From: Chryseobacterium sp.
Lineage (GTDB): Bacteria > Bacteroidota > Bacteroidia > Flavobacteriales > Weeksellaceae
DNA length: 64,000 nt
Assembly: GCA_027492795.1 (NCBI GenBank)
Contig: JAPUEB010000030.1
Location: forward strand, 1 to 64,000
Direction: 5' to 3'
Translations under genes and position numbers: made by a program
Shown here: in pieces, positions 1 to 8,343 of the stretch
How positions within the stretch are numbered: the first letter of the stretch is position 1
Layout: every line of letters starts with the position of its first letter
The notes under the pieces: model-generated
What the model saw: only the letters and a program-made list of their open reading frames with translations
Told to the model about the DNA's origin: nothing
Database searches by the model: none

Positions 1-17
1 GTAAACCTAAAGTTTAC
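1..17. repeat. Short hairpin at window edge
   Basis: GTAAAC ctaaa GTTTAC is a perfect 6-bp inverted repeat followed by a T-rich stretch. It may be the terminator of a gene left of the window. Nothing more can be said from the available sequence. Confidence 0.3.
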
Positions 18-58
18 ACTTTCTTGTCAACCGATTTTATGAAATATCAAACAAACCA

Positions 59-98
59 GAACCCAGAAACTAGAAACCAGCAACTAGCAACTAAATAA
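59..98. repeat. AACTAG-type tandem repeat upstream of EF-G gene
   Basis: A run of near-identical words (AAACTAG, AACCAG, CAACTAG, CAACT) forms a degenerate tandem repeat in the 5' leader of the EF-G paralogue. The reverse complement of the same motif recurs at about 12328-12360, between the TrmH and CBS genes, so this is a dispersed family rather than chance. Confidence 0.5.
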
Positions 99-110
99 AC
101 AATAGATATT

Positions 111-2237
111 ATGAGTGCACATACCAAAGACTTACGGAATGTGGTTTTGCTCGGTCATAGCGACAGCGGCAAAACTACGCTTATAGAGACGATGCTTTTC
201 GAAGGAGGAGTCATCAAACGCCGCGGAACTGTTGAAGGACAGAATATGGTCGGCGATTTCACGGATATTGAACACGAAAAAGGCAAAACTATTTTCTCGC
301 ACCAAATGTTCGTGAACTGGAAAAACAACAAAATAAATGTCATAGATACGCCGGGTTTCGACGATTTTGTGGGTGAAGTTATCGCTTCCCTGAAAGTTGC
401 AGACACGGCGCTTATTGTTTTAAATGCGGCTTCCGGTGTGGAAGTGGGAACCGAACTCGTTTGGGAATATGTGGAAAAATACCAAACTCCTGCGATTTTT
501 GTCATCAATCAAATGGACCATCCAAAAGCGGATTTTGAGACGACTTTAAATCAAGCCAAAGAAAGATTTGGAAGCAAACTAGTTCCTATTCAATATCCTT
601 TGAATTCGGGCGAAGGTTTCAACCAAATTGTGGATGCATTGCGAATGGTGATGTATGAATTCCCGAAAGACGGCGGAAAACCGGAGAAAAAACCAATTCC
701 TGAAAGTGAAATGGCGAAAGCCAACGAAATGCACAATGCACTCGTGGAAATTGCTGCCGAAAACGAAGAAGGATTGATGGAAAAATATTTTGAAGAAGGC
801 AATTTAACCGAAGAAGAATTGGCAAAAGGAATTACGATTGCTTTGGCGCATCAGCAATTTTTCCCTGTTTTTGTGGCTTCTGGATTGAAAGATATGGGCT
901 CCGGAAGATTGATGGGCTTCATTGATGATATTGCACCATCGCCTTTGGACAGACCAAAACGTGTGATGGAAGACGGAAGCGAAGTTGCTTACGATTCCAA
1001 TGATAAAAATACAATTTTCATTTATAAAACCACGACCGAACCTCAGGTTGGAATGGTTTCTTATTTTAAAGTTTTAACGGGAACAATAAAACCGGGCGAC
1101 GAACTTATCAACGCCAATAACGATGAAGTTGAAAGAATTTCCCAACTTTTTGTTGCTGAAGGAAAAGACAGAACTCCTGTAACGCAATTGGTAGCTGGAG
1201 ATTTGGGCGTTACTGTAAAATTAAAATCTGGAAGAACCAATCATACGCTGAACTCCAAAGGGTTGAACAGAAAAATTCGTCCGATGGAATTTCCTGAAAG
1301 CCGCGTAAGAAAAGCCGTAACTGCAGAAAATTCTGCCGAAACCGAAAAATTATTTGCTGCTTTAAATAAAATTAAAGAAGAAGACCCAACTTTGCGCGTA
1401 GATATCGACCACGATACACACGAAGCCATTCTTGGAGGACAGGGACAACTTCATATTGATTTGGTGAAACAGCGTTTGGAAAAAGAATTCGGCGTAAAAA
1501 TGGAAATGAAAAACCCAAAAGTTTCCTACCGCGAAACCATCACAGGAAAAGCCGACGCCGATTATCGCCACAAAAAACAATCGGGGGGAGCCGGACAATT
1601 TGGTGAAATCCATATGCGCGTAGAAAATTTCTACGAAGGAATGGAAGAACCAACCGGAATGAACATCCGCCAAAAAGACGTGGAAGATTTACCTTGGGGC
1701 GGACAATTAGCATTCTACTGGTGCATCGTTGGTGGCGCCATCGACAACCGTTACATTGGCGCGATAAAAAAAGGGATTATGTCGCAAATGAAAAACGGTC
1801 CACTCACAGGTTCGCCTTGTCAAAACATTCGTGTTTCTGTTTACGACGGAAAAATGCACAGTGTGGACAGTAACGATATTTCCTTCCAATTGGCTGCAGC
1901 AGGAGCGTTTAAAGAAGCCTTCCAAAAATCACATCCGCAACTTTTGGAACCGATGTATCACGTGGAAATTCTTTGTCCAGACGATTCAACCGGCGATGTA
2001 ATGGGCGATTTGCAAACACGTCGCGCAATCATTTCCGGAATGGACACCGAAGGACATTATCAAAAAATTCTTGCAGAAGTTCCTTTGGCAGAAATGAATG
2101 ACTACGGTTCGCATTTGCGTTCCATCACTGGTGGAAAAGCAAAATTCTCAATGCGTTTTTCCGATTACCAACTCGTTCCGCCGAATGTGCAGCAGGAATT
2201 GGTGAAAAAACATGCGAGCGAAAGTGTGGAAGCGTAA
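111..2237 (+). CDS. Elongation factor G paralogue (EF-G2-like translation GTPase)
   Basis: A 708-residue protein with full EF-G architecture: GTPase domain, domain II, and domains III-V after about residue 400. Visible G motifs are G1 GHSDSGKT (15-22), switch I KGKTI (57-61), G3 DTPGFDDF (79-86) and G4 NQMD (133-136). Canonical EF-G has DTPGHVDF and NKMD, so the catalytic switch II histidine is Phe83 here and the G4 lysine is Gln134. This resembles the second EF-G of Bacteroidota, reported in Bacteroides to promote translocation without efficient GTP hydrolysis; assignment to that group is inference. ATG at 111 follows an AT-rich leader without a Shine-Dalgarno site. It stands alone, followed by a stem-loop and a convergent cassette. 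Not named fusA because the altered motifs argue against it being the main housekeeping factor. Confidence 0.88.
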   Translation: MSAHTKDLRNVVLLGHSDSGKTTLIETMLFEGGVIKRRGTVEGQNMVGDFTDIEHEKGKTIFSHQMFVNWKNNKINVIDTPGFDDFVGEVIASLKVADTALIVLNAASGVEVGTELVWEYVEKYQTPAIFVINQMDHPKADFETTLNQAKERFGSKLVPIQYPLNSGEGFNQIVDALRMVMYEFPKDGGKPEKKPIPESEMAKANEMHNALVEIAAENEEGLMEKYFEEGNLTEEELAKGITIALAHQQFFPVFVASGLKDMGSGRLMGFIDDIAPSPLDRPKRVMEDGSEVAYDSNDKNTIFIYKTTTEPQVGMVSYFKVLTGTIKPGDELINANNDEVERISQLFVAEGKDRTPVTQLVAGDLGVTVKLKSGRTNHTLNSKGLNRKIRPMEFPESRVRKAVTAENSAETEKLFAALNKIKEEDPTLRVDIDHDTHEAILGGQGQLHIDLVKQRLEKEFGVKMEMKNPKVSYRETITGKADADYRHKKQSGGAGQFGEIHMRVENFYEGMEEPTGMNIRQKDVEDLPWGGQLAFYWCIVGGAIDNRYIGAIKKGIMSQMKNGPLTGSPCQNIRVSVYDGKMHSVDSNDISFQLAAAGAFKEAFQKSHPQLLEPMYHVEILCPDDSTGDVMGDLQTRRAIISGMDTEGHYQKILAEVPLAEMNDYGSHLRSITGGKAKFSMRFSDYQLVPPNVQQELVKKHASESVEA

Positions 2238-2257
2238 TTTTTAGACTTAACATGATG

Positions 2258-2285
2258 AAACCGCCTATTGAAAGATTGGCGGTTT
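2258..2285. terminator. Stem-loop between convergent genes
   Basis: Perfect 8-bp inverted repeat AAACCGCC/GGCGGTTT with a 12-nt loop, 20 nt after the EF-G stop and just before the end of the convergent minus-strand cassette. The position suits a bidirectional terminator, but the T tract is weak on both strands. Confidence 0.55.
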
Positions 2286-2287
2286 AA

Positions 2288-2827
2288 TTATATCTCTACT
2301 GTTGGAAATTCAATTTCTTCTCTTATTATCATTCCCGAAAGTTCATGCCGAATTTGATTTCTCTCTATTTTATCCTTTTTTAATGTGTCCTTATAATTTT
2401 CAAACGTAACCTTTGTCCCTAAATGCGCGATTCTAAAAATACAGTGAGGATACATACATGGAACGGGATCGTGTAACAGCATTAATTCATAGTCACCAAA
2501 ATGCTTAATATATTGTATAGTATTATCGGGATTTTTAACTTTTAAAACACACACTTCAATTTTTTCACCATTTTCATAGGTTGAATATCTTTCAGGTGTT
2601 TCGCTTACTATATTATACAAAACATCGTCCCTATTACTAATAATTTCATTTTTGTGACCACTTCTGTTATGTGATAATTCTGTAAGAGAAATTGTAGCGT
2701 AAGGATTTTCTAGTAGTTTAGCAGAACACCTTCGATAAAGCAATTCTCCATCTTCAAATAAGTCAATCTGTAGTTTGTCCTTTGAATGAAGTCTTGTTGG
2801 AATATGTTTTATACAACAATCGCACAT
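2288..2827 (-). CDS. Hypothetical Cys/His-containing protein, last gene of a three-gene cassette
   Basis: A 179-residue soluble protein that I do not recognise. It begins with a cysteine cluster (MCDCCIKH) and has a second Cys-His cluster, CMYPHC, near residue 126, which together could bind a metal. The C-terminal third is charged. There is no signal peptide or membrane segment. It starts 7 bp after the preceding minus-strand gene and is surely co-transcribed with it and with the TIGR04255-like gene. Base composition is clearly more AT-rich than the EF-G gene beside it, suggesting acquisition. Function unknown. Confidence 0.75.
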   Translation of the reverse strand: MCDCCIKHIPTRLHSKDKLQIDLFEDGELLYRRCSAKLLENPYATISLTELSHNRSGHKNEIISNRDDVLYNIVSETPERYSTYENGEKIEVCVLKVKNPDNTIQYIKHFGDYELMLLHDPVPCMYPHCIFRIAHLGTKVTFENYKDTLKKDKIERNQIRHELSGMIIREEIEFPTVEI

Positions 2828-2834
2828 TAAGAAC

Positions 2835-3299
2835 CTAGTGAGAAAAAAACATTAATGCTAATTTTTCAAAACAAATTTCAGTTGAAAAATCAAAAAATTG
2901 CAATTCATCTTTAGAAGCATCAGTTTTACTAATAAAAGAATATGAAACTAAATTCTCTTCATCGATAATCAAATTAGTAATTCCTTTTTCTGTATTTCTA
3001 TATAAACATAATTCCCTATCTTCTGTTAAGCAATATTGGAAGTCTTTTAATTTATATGGATCAATCTCTTTTCTTATAAAATCAAATGATTTGAAAAGAT
3101 TAAGCAGCACTTCTCTTTGAAATGCTTCCAAAGATTTGCAATTTATTAATATTGACGTGTAAATACTTGCAACATCGTGATTTGCTTCATTAATGAAGAC
3201 TGTTTCGTCATCATTATCGAAAAATTGATCGTAGTTTTCTTTAAAAAAGAAAGTCTTGTCATTAAAATTCATTATGTTGTCAAAAATATCTCTTATCAT
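2835..3299 (-). CDS. Hypothetical acidic protein, middle gene of the cassette
   Basis: A 154-residue protein rich in Asp, Glu, Phe and Lys, predicted soluble, with no motif I recognise. It has no signal peptide. It lies 2 bp downstream of the TIGR04255-like gene and 7 bp upstream of the Cys/His protein gene, so the three form one transcription unit. Genes beside TIGR04255 proteins are often short and poorly conserved, so a partner or immunity-like role is possible, but that is conjecture. Confidence 0.72.
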   Translation of the reverse strand: MIRDIFDNIMNFNDKTFFFKENYDQFFDNDDETVFINEANHDVASIYTSILINCKSLEAFQREVLLNLFKSFDFIRKEIDPYKLKDFQYCLTEDRELCLYRNTEKGITNLIIDEENLVSYSFISKTDASKDELQFFDFSTEICFEKLALMFFSH

Positions 3300-3301
3300 T
3301 C

Positions 3302-4033
3302 TTATAAGTATTTTGCAATTGTTTTTTCCGTAACAGATTTAAAAAACAAGTCGTTTTTAAAATCTCTTAAAATTTTAAAATCTTTTTTACACTCTTCAAT
3401 TGATTTAAATACTTCATCATCAATTATTGTTTGTATATCAAGCATAACACCTTCACCAATTTTATTCTTATTTTCATCCTCTCTTATCATCAGAGCAAAT
3501 GTAATGGTTCCTTCGGAGTTATTTTTAATATTATTGGGTATTTTTAATCTAAAAAATTTAGAAACATCTTTATATTCTGAAAAAGTATCATAAAACTTAA
3601 TTTGAAAATTAAATAACCCATCCTCTTTTTCTCCTTTTTCAAGTTCAATTAGGTTTAAATATCTCAAACTACAATTTGCTGCTTTTATTTCTTTTCCAGA
3701 TTTTTTTTCTAGTATCTGACAAAATTTTATGAATTCATTGCATAATGATTCGAAACTTTCATAGCATTCAAGTTTGTGAAAAGAAATTCTGCCCCTTTTT
3801 AAGTTAATAATCTTATTATTTTTATCGTTCTTAAAAAGAAACCCACTTGGTTTAACTGAATTTTCATCACTTACGTCAAATGTATAACTTGGACCAACTT
3901 CCTTATATTGAAATTCTTCTAACAATGTTTCTTTAAAAGAAGAAATTACATCCGAATTTAGATTTTCTTCAAAAGAAAGCGCAAAAACTATTTCTTTAAT
4001 TGGTGTATTCTTTAGTTCAATGTATTTTGCCAT
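3302..4033 (-). CDS. TIGR04255-like family protein
   Basis: A 243-residue protein resembling the sporadically distributed TIGR04255 family. The visible family-like features are an N-terminal block with LKNTPIKEIVFALSF, a central block around a SLRYLNLIEL stretch (residues ~120-130), and a C-terminal LDIQTIIDDE segment. The family has no established biochemical role that I can cite and is patchily present across bacteria, which fits horizontal spread. It is the first gene of the minus-strand cassette. A TATTTTTG sequence about 36 nt upstream (4069-4076) could be a -7 element. Confidence 0.68.
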   Translation of the reverse strand: MAKYIELKNTPIKEIVFALSFEENLNSDVISSFKETLLEEFQYKEVGPSYTFDVSDENSVKPSGFLFKNDKNNKIINLKRGRISFHKLECYESFESLCNEFIKFCQILEKKSGKEIKAANCSLRYLNLIELEKGEKEDGLFNFQIKFYDTFSEYKDVSKFFRLKIPNNIKNNSEGTITFALMIREDENKNKIGEGVMLDIQTIIDDEVFKSIEECKKDFKILRDFKNDLFFKSVTEKTIAKYL

Positions 4034-4249
4034 ATTAATTAAAGATGAAATAGTAATTTATAATTATGCAAAAATAGTTTTTCTAAAGTTAATAAAAATA
4101 TTTAAAAGAGAAAATTTAAGCAATGCTTATTAAAATTTAAGAATTAAAAGAAGTCAAACTGTAACCATATTAAATTAAATGCCTAAAGTTAATTGTGTAT
4201 TTTAAACTTGTTATTTTATCTAAATCTAATGTGACTAATGTGTTTACCT

Positions 4250-5962
4250 TCAATTAATCCTAAAAACTGGATACCTCAAAAGCGTTTTCTCAAAATACTC
4301 CGAATTTCGGTAAACCCAATCCAATTGCGCTCTGCCGTCATCTGCAAATTTTGAATCTTCAGTTTTTTTCTTTTCCAATGCTTCGTGAAGTTGGGGATTG
4401 TTTTTCAAAATTTCGGCGGCGGTGTCTTCAAAAACATAGTCGGAATAGTATTCTTTTTGTCCTAAAATACCGTCAAACAAATTCCAATTGAAATAGGAAT
4501 CTACGGCTTCCGGTTCTAGAGTTTCCAAAAGATATTTCACACCGTTTTGTTTTAATGAAATTAAAAAATCACCTTTTCTAAATTTCATCGGCTGTGTTGA
4601 AGCCGAAACTTTCGTGTTGTAATGTGCGTAATGTCCTTCGTAAGCGCGGGTATAGGTTTTGTAATCTGCAATTTTATAAACCTCAACAGTTATCGTACTG
4701 TCCTTTTGCAGCGGTTTCATTTCAATTTTGTTGCGCTTCAAATGCTCTAAAAGTTTCCATTCGGATTTTGGAACGACGTAATATTTTGGAATCGTTATTT
4801 CTTTGGTCGATTTATATGTATCGTAAAAAGGAATTTTCTTGGTGTAAGGTTTATTTCTATCGTAGAACAGGCGAGGTTTTCCGGAAATTTCGCTCGGTTT
4901 CATTCCGGCTTCGTAACCTTTAAATTCTATGATTTTCGTTTTCGTGCTGTCGATTTCCCAACCGATAGAATATTTCATTCCGGGCTGAAACTGTTCTAAA
5001 TTTTTTGTTCTTAAATTTTTGATTTTCTGAACATTAGCATCCAAAAAAACCATCGTTGAAATAATATTTTCGTAAGTTACACGAACACGGTCTTTGTAAG
5101 GTTTCAGCATATGTATTTCGGGAACTTCGCCCAAAGTGTTGAAAAGCGAAGTGTAACCTGTCGCATAACGCGGCGAATCCATAAATGCTTCGTATCCAAG
5201 TTCCGGTTTCAAGCCATTAATTTCTACATAAGGCGTTGAAATGATTCCTTTTTTCAATAAATCTTCCTTAATTTTTGGAGACATTTGCTGCTGTTGAAAA
5301 TCGCCCAAAATTTTTCCCAACCGTTCTTTATTGGTATTGATGTACGTAAAGGTATATTGATAATCTGCACCGTTACTCACGTGATTATCAATGAAATAAT
5401 CAGGATTCAAATCGTGAAAAAGTTCCTGAAAACTCATTGCATTTCTGGTGTCGGCTTTAATAAAATCTCGGTTGAGGTCAAAATTTCTTGCATTTCCTCG
5501 AAATCCGTGTTCTTCCGGCCCGTTTTGATTGGCTCTGGAGAATTTTCCTCGGTTCAACATTCCGCCAATGTTGTAGGATTGAACCACTGCAAGAATCACA
5601 TTTTTTGGAGATTTCAATTTTCCGTTTGCCAAATCTCGCAACATCATCATCGATGCATCAATGCCGTCCGATTCTCCAGGGTGAATTCCGTTGTTGATGA
5701 GCAAAACCGATTTGTTTTTGAAATTTTTCGACTCAAATTGCTTTTCAGGAATGTAGAAAACTACTTTCAAAGGTTCGCCGCTGTCTGTCAATCCGTAATT
5801 ATTTATGGAAATGCTTTCATATTTCGCATCCAATTCATCATAAAATTTCAGCATTTCTTCGTAAGTCGGCGTTTGGTTTCCGTTGCCTTTTTCGAAAGGT
5901 GTTTTTAGATTTTGGGCGAAAGCGAAAATGGTGAAAAGGAGAAATAGAAATGTGTTTTTCAT
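4250..5962 (-). CDS. M14 family zinc carboxypeptidase, secreted
   Basis: A 570-residue exported peptidase. The start is set at the ATG at 5962, which gives a clear signal peptide (MKNTFLFLLFTIFAFAQ). The open frame upstream only reads through a palindromic repeat and would begin with TTG. Metal-ligand motif HPGE lies in NNGIHPGESDG, substrate-binding Arg in NARNFDLNRDF, and the third zinc ligand His in IDNHVSNG. A later Glu in the LGEVPEIHM stretch could be the catalytic base. Domain at about residues 30-330; the remaining 240 residues are a C-terminal extension common in Bacteroidota relatives. Probably periplasmic or surface peptidase; substrate not predictable. Confidence 0.85.
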   Translation of the reverse strand: MKNTFLFLLFTIFAFAQNLKTPFEKGNGNQTPTYEEMLKFYDELDAKYESISINNYGLTDSGEPLKVVFYIPEKQFESKNFKNKSVLLINNGIHPGESDGIDASMMMLRDLANGKLKSPKNVILAVVQSYNIGGMLNRGKFSRANQNGPEEHGFRGNARNFDLNRDFIKADTRNAMSFQELFHDLNPDYFIDNHVSNGADYQYTFTYINTNKERLGKILGDFQQQQMSPKIKEDLLKKGIISTPYVEINGLKPELGYEAFMDSPRYATGYTSLFNTLGEVPEIHMLKPYKDRVRVTYENIISTMVFLDANVQKIKNLRTKNLEQFQPGMKYSIGWEIDSTKTKIIEFKGYEAGMKPSEISGKPRLFYDRNKPYTKKIPFYDTYKSTKEITIPKYYVVPKSEWKLLEHLKRNKIEMKPLQKDSTITVEVYKIADYKTYTRAYEGHYAHYNTKVSASTQPMKFRKGDFLISLKQNGVKYLLETLEPEAVDSYFNWNLFDGILGQKEYYSDYVFEDTAAEILKNNPQLHEALEKKKTEDSKFADDGRAQLDWVYRNSEYFEKTLLRYPVFRIN

Positions 5963-5983
5963 AAGAATTAGCCATATTTTTGT

Positions 5984-6035
5984 CATTCCGAAGGAATCTA
6001 AATTTTTTTGTTGAGATTCCTTCGGAATGACAAAA
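5984..6035. repeat. Palindromic repeat, GTCATTCCGAAGGAATCT family
   Basis: Two inverted arms (GTCATTCCGAAGGAATCT and its reverse complement) around a ~14-nt spacer. It sits directly upstream of the M14 peptidase start. The same arms recur at 18777-18836 and 48899-48965, and in variant form inside the two MITE copies (15720-15902 and 47235-47418). Confidence 0.8.
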
Positions 6036-6137
6036 ACCCTGTTTGTTTTCAAAATTAAACAAAAAATCCACGCCGAAACGTGGATTGATTTTTTGCTAAC
6101 AGATTTTCAAAAAAAAATTGTGTTTCTGCATTAAAAA

Positions 6138-6638
6138 TTATCCGTGTATATCTTCGTAAGTTGGTCCGTAAAGTCCTGGAACTTTATTTCCTGATGCGCG
6201 AAGATGCGCCACCAATTCTCCTCTGTGATGATACAAATGGTTGAACAAAAATCCGCGAACCATCGCAATTCTTGGAGAAGGCGGCATTAACGCATTGCCG
6301 TTCATCACCATACTCCAATTATTGAAAAATGTAGATTCATCTGAATTTTCAAGAACTTCGCGTGCTTTTGCTACGTTTTCTTCAAATTTTTCCACAATAT
6401 TTTCCGCTTTTGAGATGTCGCCTTTATCATATTTGTAGCTTCCCATATCAAATTCGTCCACATTGAACGTTCCGTCGAACCAATTATAAACTTCCGCGAT
6501 GTGCGATGCGAGTTGTCCGATGCTCCAAAGATGCGGTTGCGGACGGTAATCCAATGCAGAATCTGGGATAGATTTCAGTAATTTTCTGGTGTTTTCAGCT
6601 TCGTGATTGAACTCGTTTAGAAGACCTTGTTTTAGCAT
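6138..6638 (-). CDS. DinB-like four-helix metal-binding protein
   Basis: A 166-residue cytoplasmic protein of the DinB/YfiT superfamily. The metal-binding histidines visible are in QLASHIAE (about residue 47) and NHLYHHRGEL (about residue 135), the spacing expected for the three-His site of this fold. In other bacteria such proteins act as thiol-dependent transferases or hydrolases, but many are uncharacterised. It begins at ATG 6638 and is monocistronic as far as spacing shows. Confidence 0.82.
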   Translation of the reverse strand: MLKQGLLNEFNHEAENTRKLLKSIPDSALDYRPQPHLWSIGQLASHIAEVYNWFDGTFNVDEFDMGSYKYDKGDISKAENIVEKFEENVAKAREVLENSDESTFFNNWSMVMNGNALMPPSPRIAMVRGFLFNHLYHHRGELVAHLRASGNKVPGLYGPTYEDIHG

Positions 6639-6712
6639 AATTTTATTTTTTAATGAAAAGTAAAATTAGTCATAATATCAGTTTTACTTTTGAATTTCAA
6701 GTTAAACTTTTC

Positions 6713-7546
6713 TTAATAATTTCTTGTATAGCTTTTTTTTTCAACAAGATATTCTTTTTTTGTTCCGTCTCCTGTTCTGAAGAGCGTTTTTAGGGAATTT
6801 TTTCCACTTTCATTGGCTGCGGCTATAAAGACAACGAAATGTAGATGAGGTCCGTTGCTCCAACCAGTATTTCCGCTGTAGCCTATTAAATCGCCTTTTT
6901 TTACCATATCCCCAATATTTACCACAGTTCCGTTTAGTTTTAAATGAAAATATTGCGCAATTGTTCCGTCTGAATGAAGAATTGTAATGTAATTTCCCAA
7001 TTTTGCGCAGTCTTTTGTAGGGCAATTTTTGTCGTTTTCCTTCACGAGGTCAATCACTTGTCCTTCACGAGCGGCAAGAATTTCTGTTCCAATCGGCATT
7101 ACGAAATCGAGAGAATTTTCTCCCTGATGCGAAAAAGTTCCATTATAACCCTGATAAATATTGAAAGTATTTCCTTTCCTGAAAGGCAAATCATACACAT
7201 AATCTCGGTCGTAGTTTTTTATAGAAATATCGCCAACATACCACATAAAACCAGGCATTTTTTTAATTCCCCATTTTCTCTTTTTGTCGTTTACAATAAA
7301 ACTTGCCACTTTATTTTTGGTTGAGCTTGCCTTTGCGATCTGATTAAGCTTGAAGGGAATAACATTCCGCATGTTTTCAAGTTCGGGATATTCAGAAAAA
7401 ACTATTGAGACAGGATAAATCTGGGCATTATCCACGTAATAACTAATAGTGTCCTGCGCTCTTTCGTAATACATTTTGACGTTTTTTTGTCCGAAGACCA
7501 GCAAAATAGGAAATAAAATAAGCAGCAGTAAAAGATGTTTTTTCAT
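6713..7546 (-). CDS. M23 family metallopeptidase, secreted
   Basis: 277 residues with a signal peptide (MKKHLLLLLILFPILLVFG) and a C-terminal M23/LytM domain at about 130-265. Zinc-site motifs are H-x3-(x)-D in SHQGENSLDF and HLHF in GPHLHFVVF, with the typical VVNIGDMVKKGDLIGYSGNTG hairpin segment between, so the active site looks intact. Likely a periplasmic peptidoglycan endopeptidase or an endopeptidase-like cell wall remodelling factor. A full -33/-7 promoter candidate lies just upstream, inside the end of the preceding gene, so it probably has its own transcript. Confidence 0.9.
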   Translation of the reverse strand: MKKHLLLLLILFPILLVFGQKNVKMYYERAQDTISYYVDNAQIYPVSIVFSEYPELENMRNVIPFKLNQIAKASSTKNKVASFIVNDKKRKWGIKKMPGFMWYVGDISIKNYDRDYVYDLPFRKGNTFNIYQGYNGTFSHQGENSLDFVMPIGTEILAAREGQVIDLVKENDKNCPTKDCAKLGNYITILHSDGTIAQYFHLKLNGTVVNIGDMVKKGDLIGYSGNTGWSNGPHLHFVVFIAAANESGKNSLKTLFRTGDGTKKEYLVEKKSYTRNY

Positions 7547-7562
7547 TTTTTTTGATTTTTAA

Positions 7563-7592
7563 CAAAGATAATTCTTTATTAATTTTCTGCAA
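7563..7592 (-). promoter_or_regulatory. Bacteroidota-type promoter for the M23 peptidase gene
   Basis: On the minus strand TTG (7592-7590) is followed after 19 nt by TATCTTTG (7570-7563), matching the TTG-N17-23-TAnnTTTG consensus of this phylum. The ATG follows 16 nt after the -7 element. This is one of two places in the window where both elements have ideal spacing. Confidence 0.6.
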
Positions 7593-8094
7593 GGTAAACC
7601 AAATCATTCCCAAAATCTTCATCAACATTTCTCAAAACTTTTGCCGTTTTTGTTTTCTCAAAAAGTTTTTCTACAAAGAAATTCGTTTCAAAAAACTGGC
7701 GGTGAATTCCTTCGAGCATTTCCATAAATAAGTCCATCCCAACTTGATTGTTGTGCAAATCCATTTTCTTTTCTAAAGGTTCATTTGGGAAAAGTTCTTC
7801 GTGCAAATCGGTAATTTTTTTACAAAAATCCAAAGCTTTTTTTGGTGAAGAAATTTTGCAGCAATAACTCATTATTAAACACGTCCAAAGTGCGTGTCGA
7901 AAAGCATTTCCGATGCCGTTTGCAGAATTGGTTTTAGGAAAATATTTTCTTGCAATCGTGAAAGAACGAACGGTCGCCACGAAACTCAACACCGAAAAAA
8001 TCGGATGTGGAAGCGTGGTTACAGCCAACTTTAGTAGTTTTCTGAAAGTCAGCCTGCGGAAAGTATTGATAAAAACTCGTGCGGTTTTGTTCAT
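7579..8094 (-). CDS. DUF6973-like conserved protein
   Basis: 171 residues from the ATG at 8094; a longer start six codons upstream would lie inside a stem-loop and is rejected. The conserved core reads GNAFRHALW (about residue 63) and then MDLHNNQVG (about residue 113), a histidine-rich pattern I associate with the DUF6973 domain found in Bacteroidota and in some toxin C-termini. No signal peptide. Biochemical function is unknown; the conserved His, Asp and Asn residues suggest a metal or hydrolase site. Confidence 0.65.
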   Translation of the reverse strand: MNKTARVFINTFRRLTFRKLLKLAVTTLPHPIFSVLSFVATVRSFTIARKYFPKTNSANGIGNAFRHALWTCLIMSYCCKISSPKKALDFCKKITDLHEELFPNEPLEKKMDLHNNQVGMDLFMEMLEGIHRQFFETNFFVEKLFEKTKTAKVLRNVDEDFGNDLVYLAEN

Positions 8095-8099
8095 AAAGA

Positions 8100-8129
8100 A
8101 AATCTCACCCAATTAGGTGAGATTTTTTT
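8100..8129 (-). terminator. Stem-loop downstream of accD
   Basis: AATCTCACC/GGTGAGATT arms of 9 bp with a 6-nt loop, flanked by T runs on both strands. It could end transcripts of accD entering from the right, and it overlaps the 5' leader of the DUF6973-like gene. Confidence 0.6.
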
Positions 8130-8168
8130 GGTTTTGTTACTTTAAACATTACAAAATATCATTTTTTT

Positions 8169-8331
8169 AACCACAAAAGGCACAAAAAATTTTTAGAGAT
8201 GGAACTTACTGAAAATATTAAGTTCACAAAAATGAAAATCCTTTATCACATTGAGCGAAGTCGAATGTTCAAGATTTTGTGTCCTCTTCAGCATTCTACT
8301 AATCCATTATTCTTTTGTTCCTTTTGTGGTT
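8169..8331. repeat. AACCACAAAAGGCACAAAAG inverted-repeat element
   Basis: 19-nt arms (8169-8187 and 8313-8331) in inverted orientation bracket about 125 bp without a credible gene. The family recurs at 11338-11487 and 44701-44853 as full inverted pairs, and as single arms at 19239-19259 and 62729-62753. Confidence 0.8.
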
Positions 8332-8343
8332 ATAATTTACAGT

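Noticed and set aside
5285-5908. Open plus-strand frame of about 207 codons
   Set aside because: It lies wholly antisense to the well-supported M14 peptidase gene, and its translation lacks any recognisable motif.
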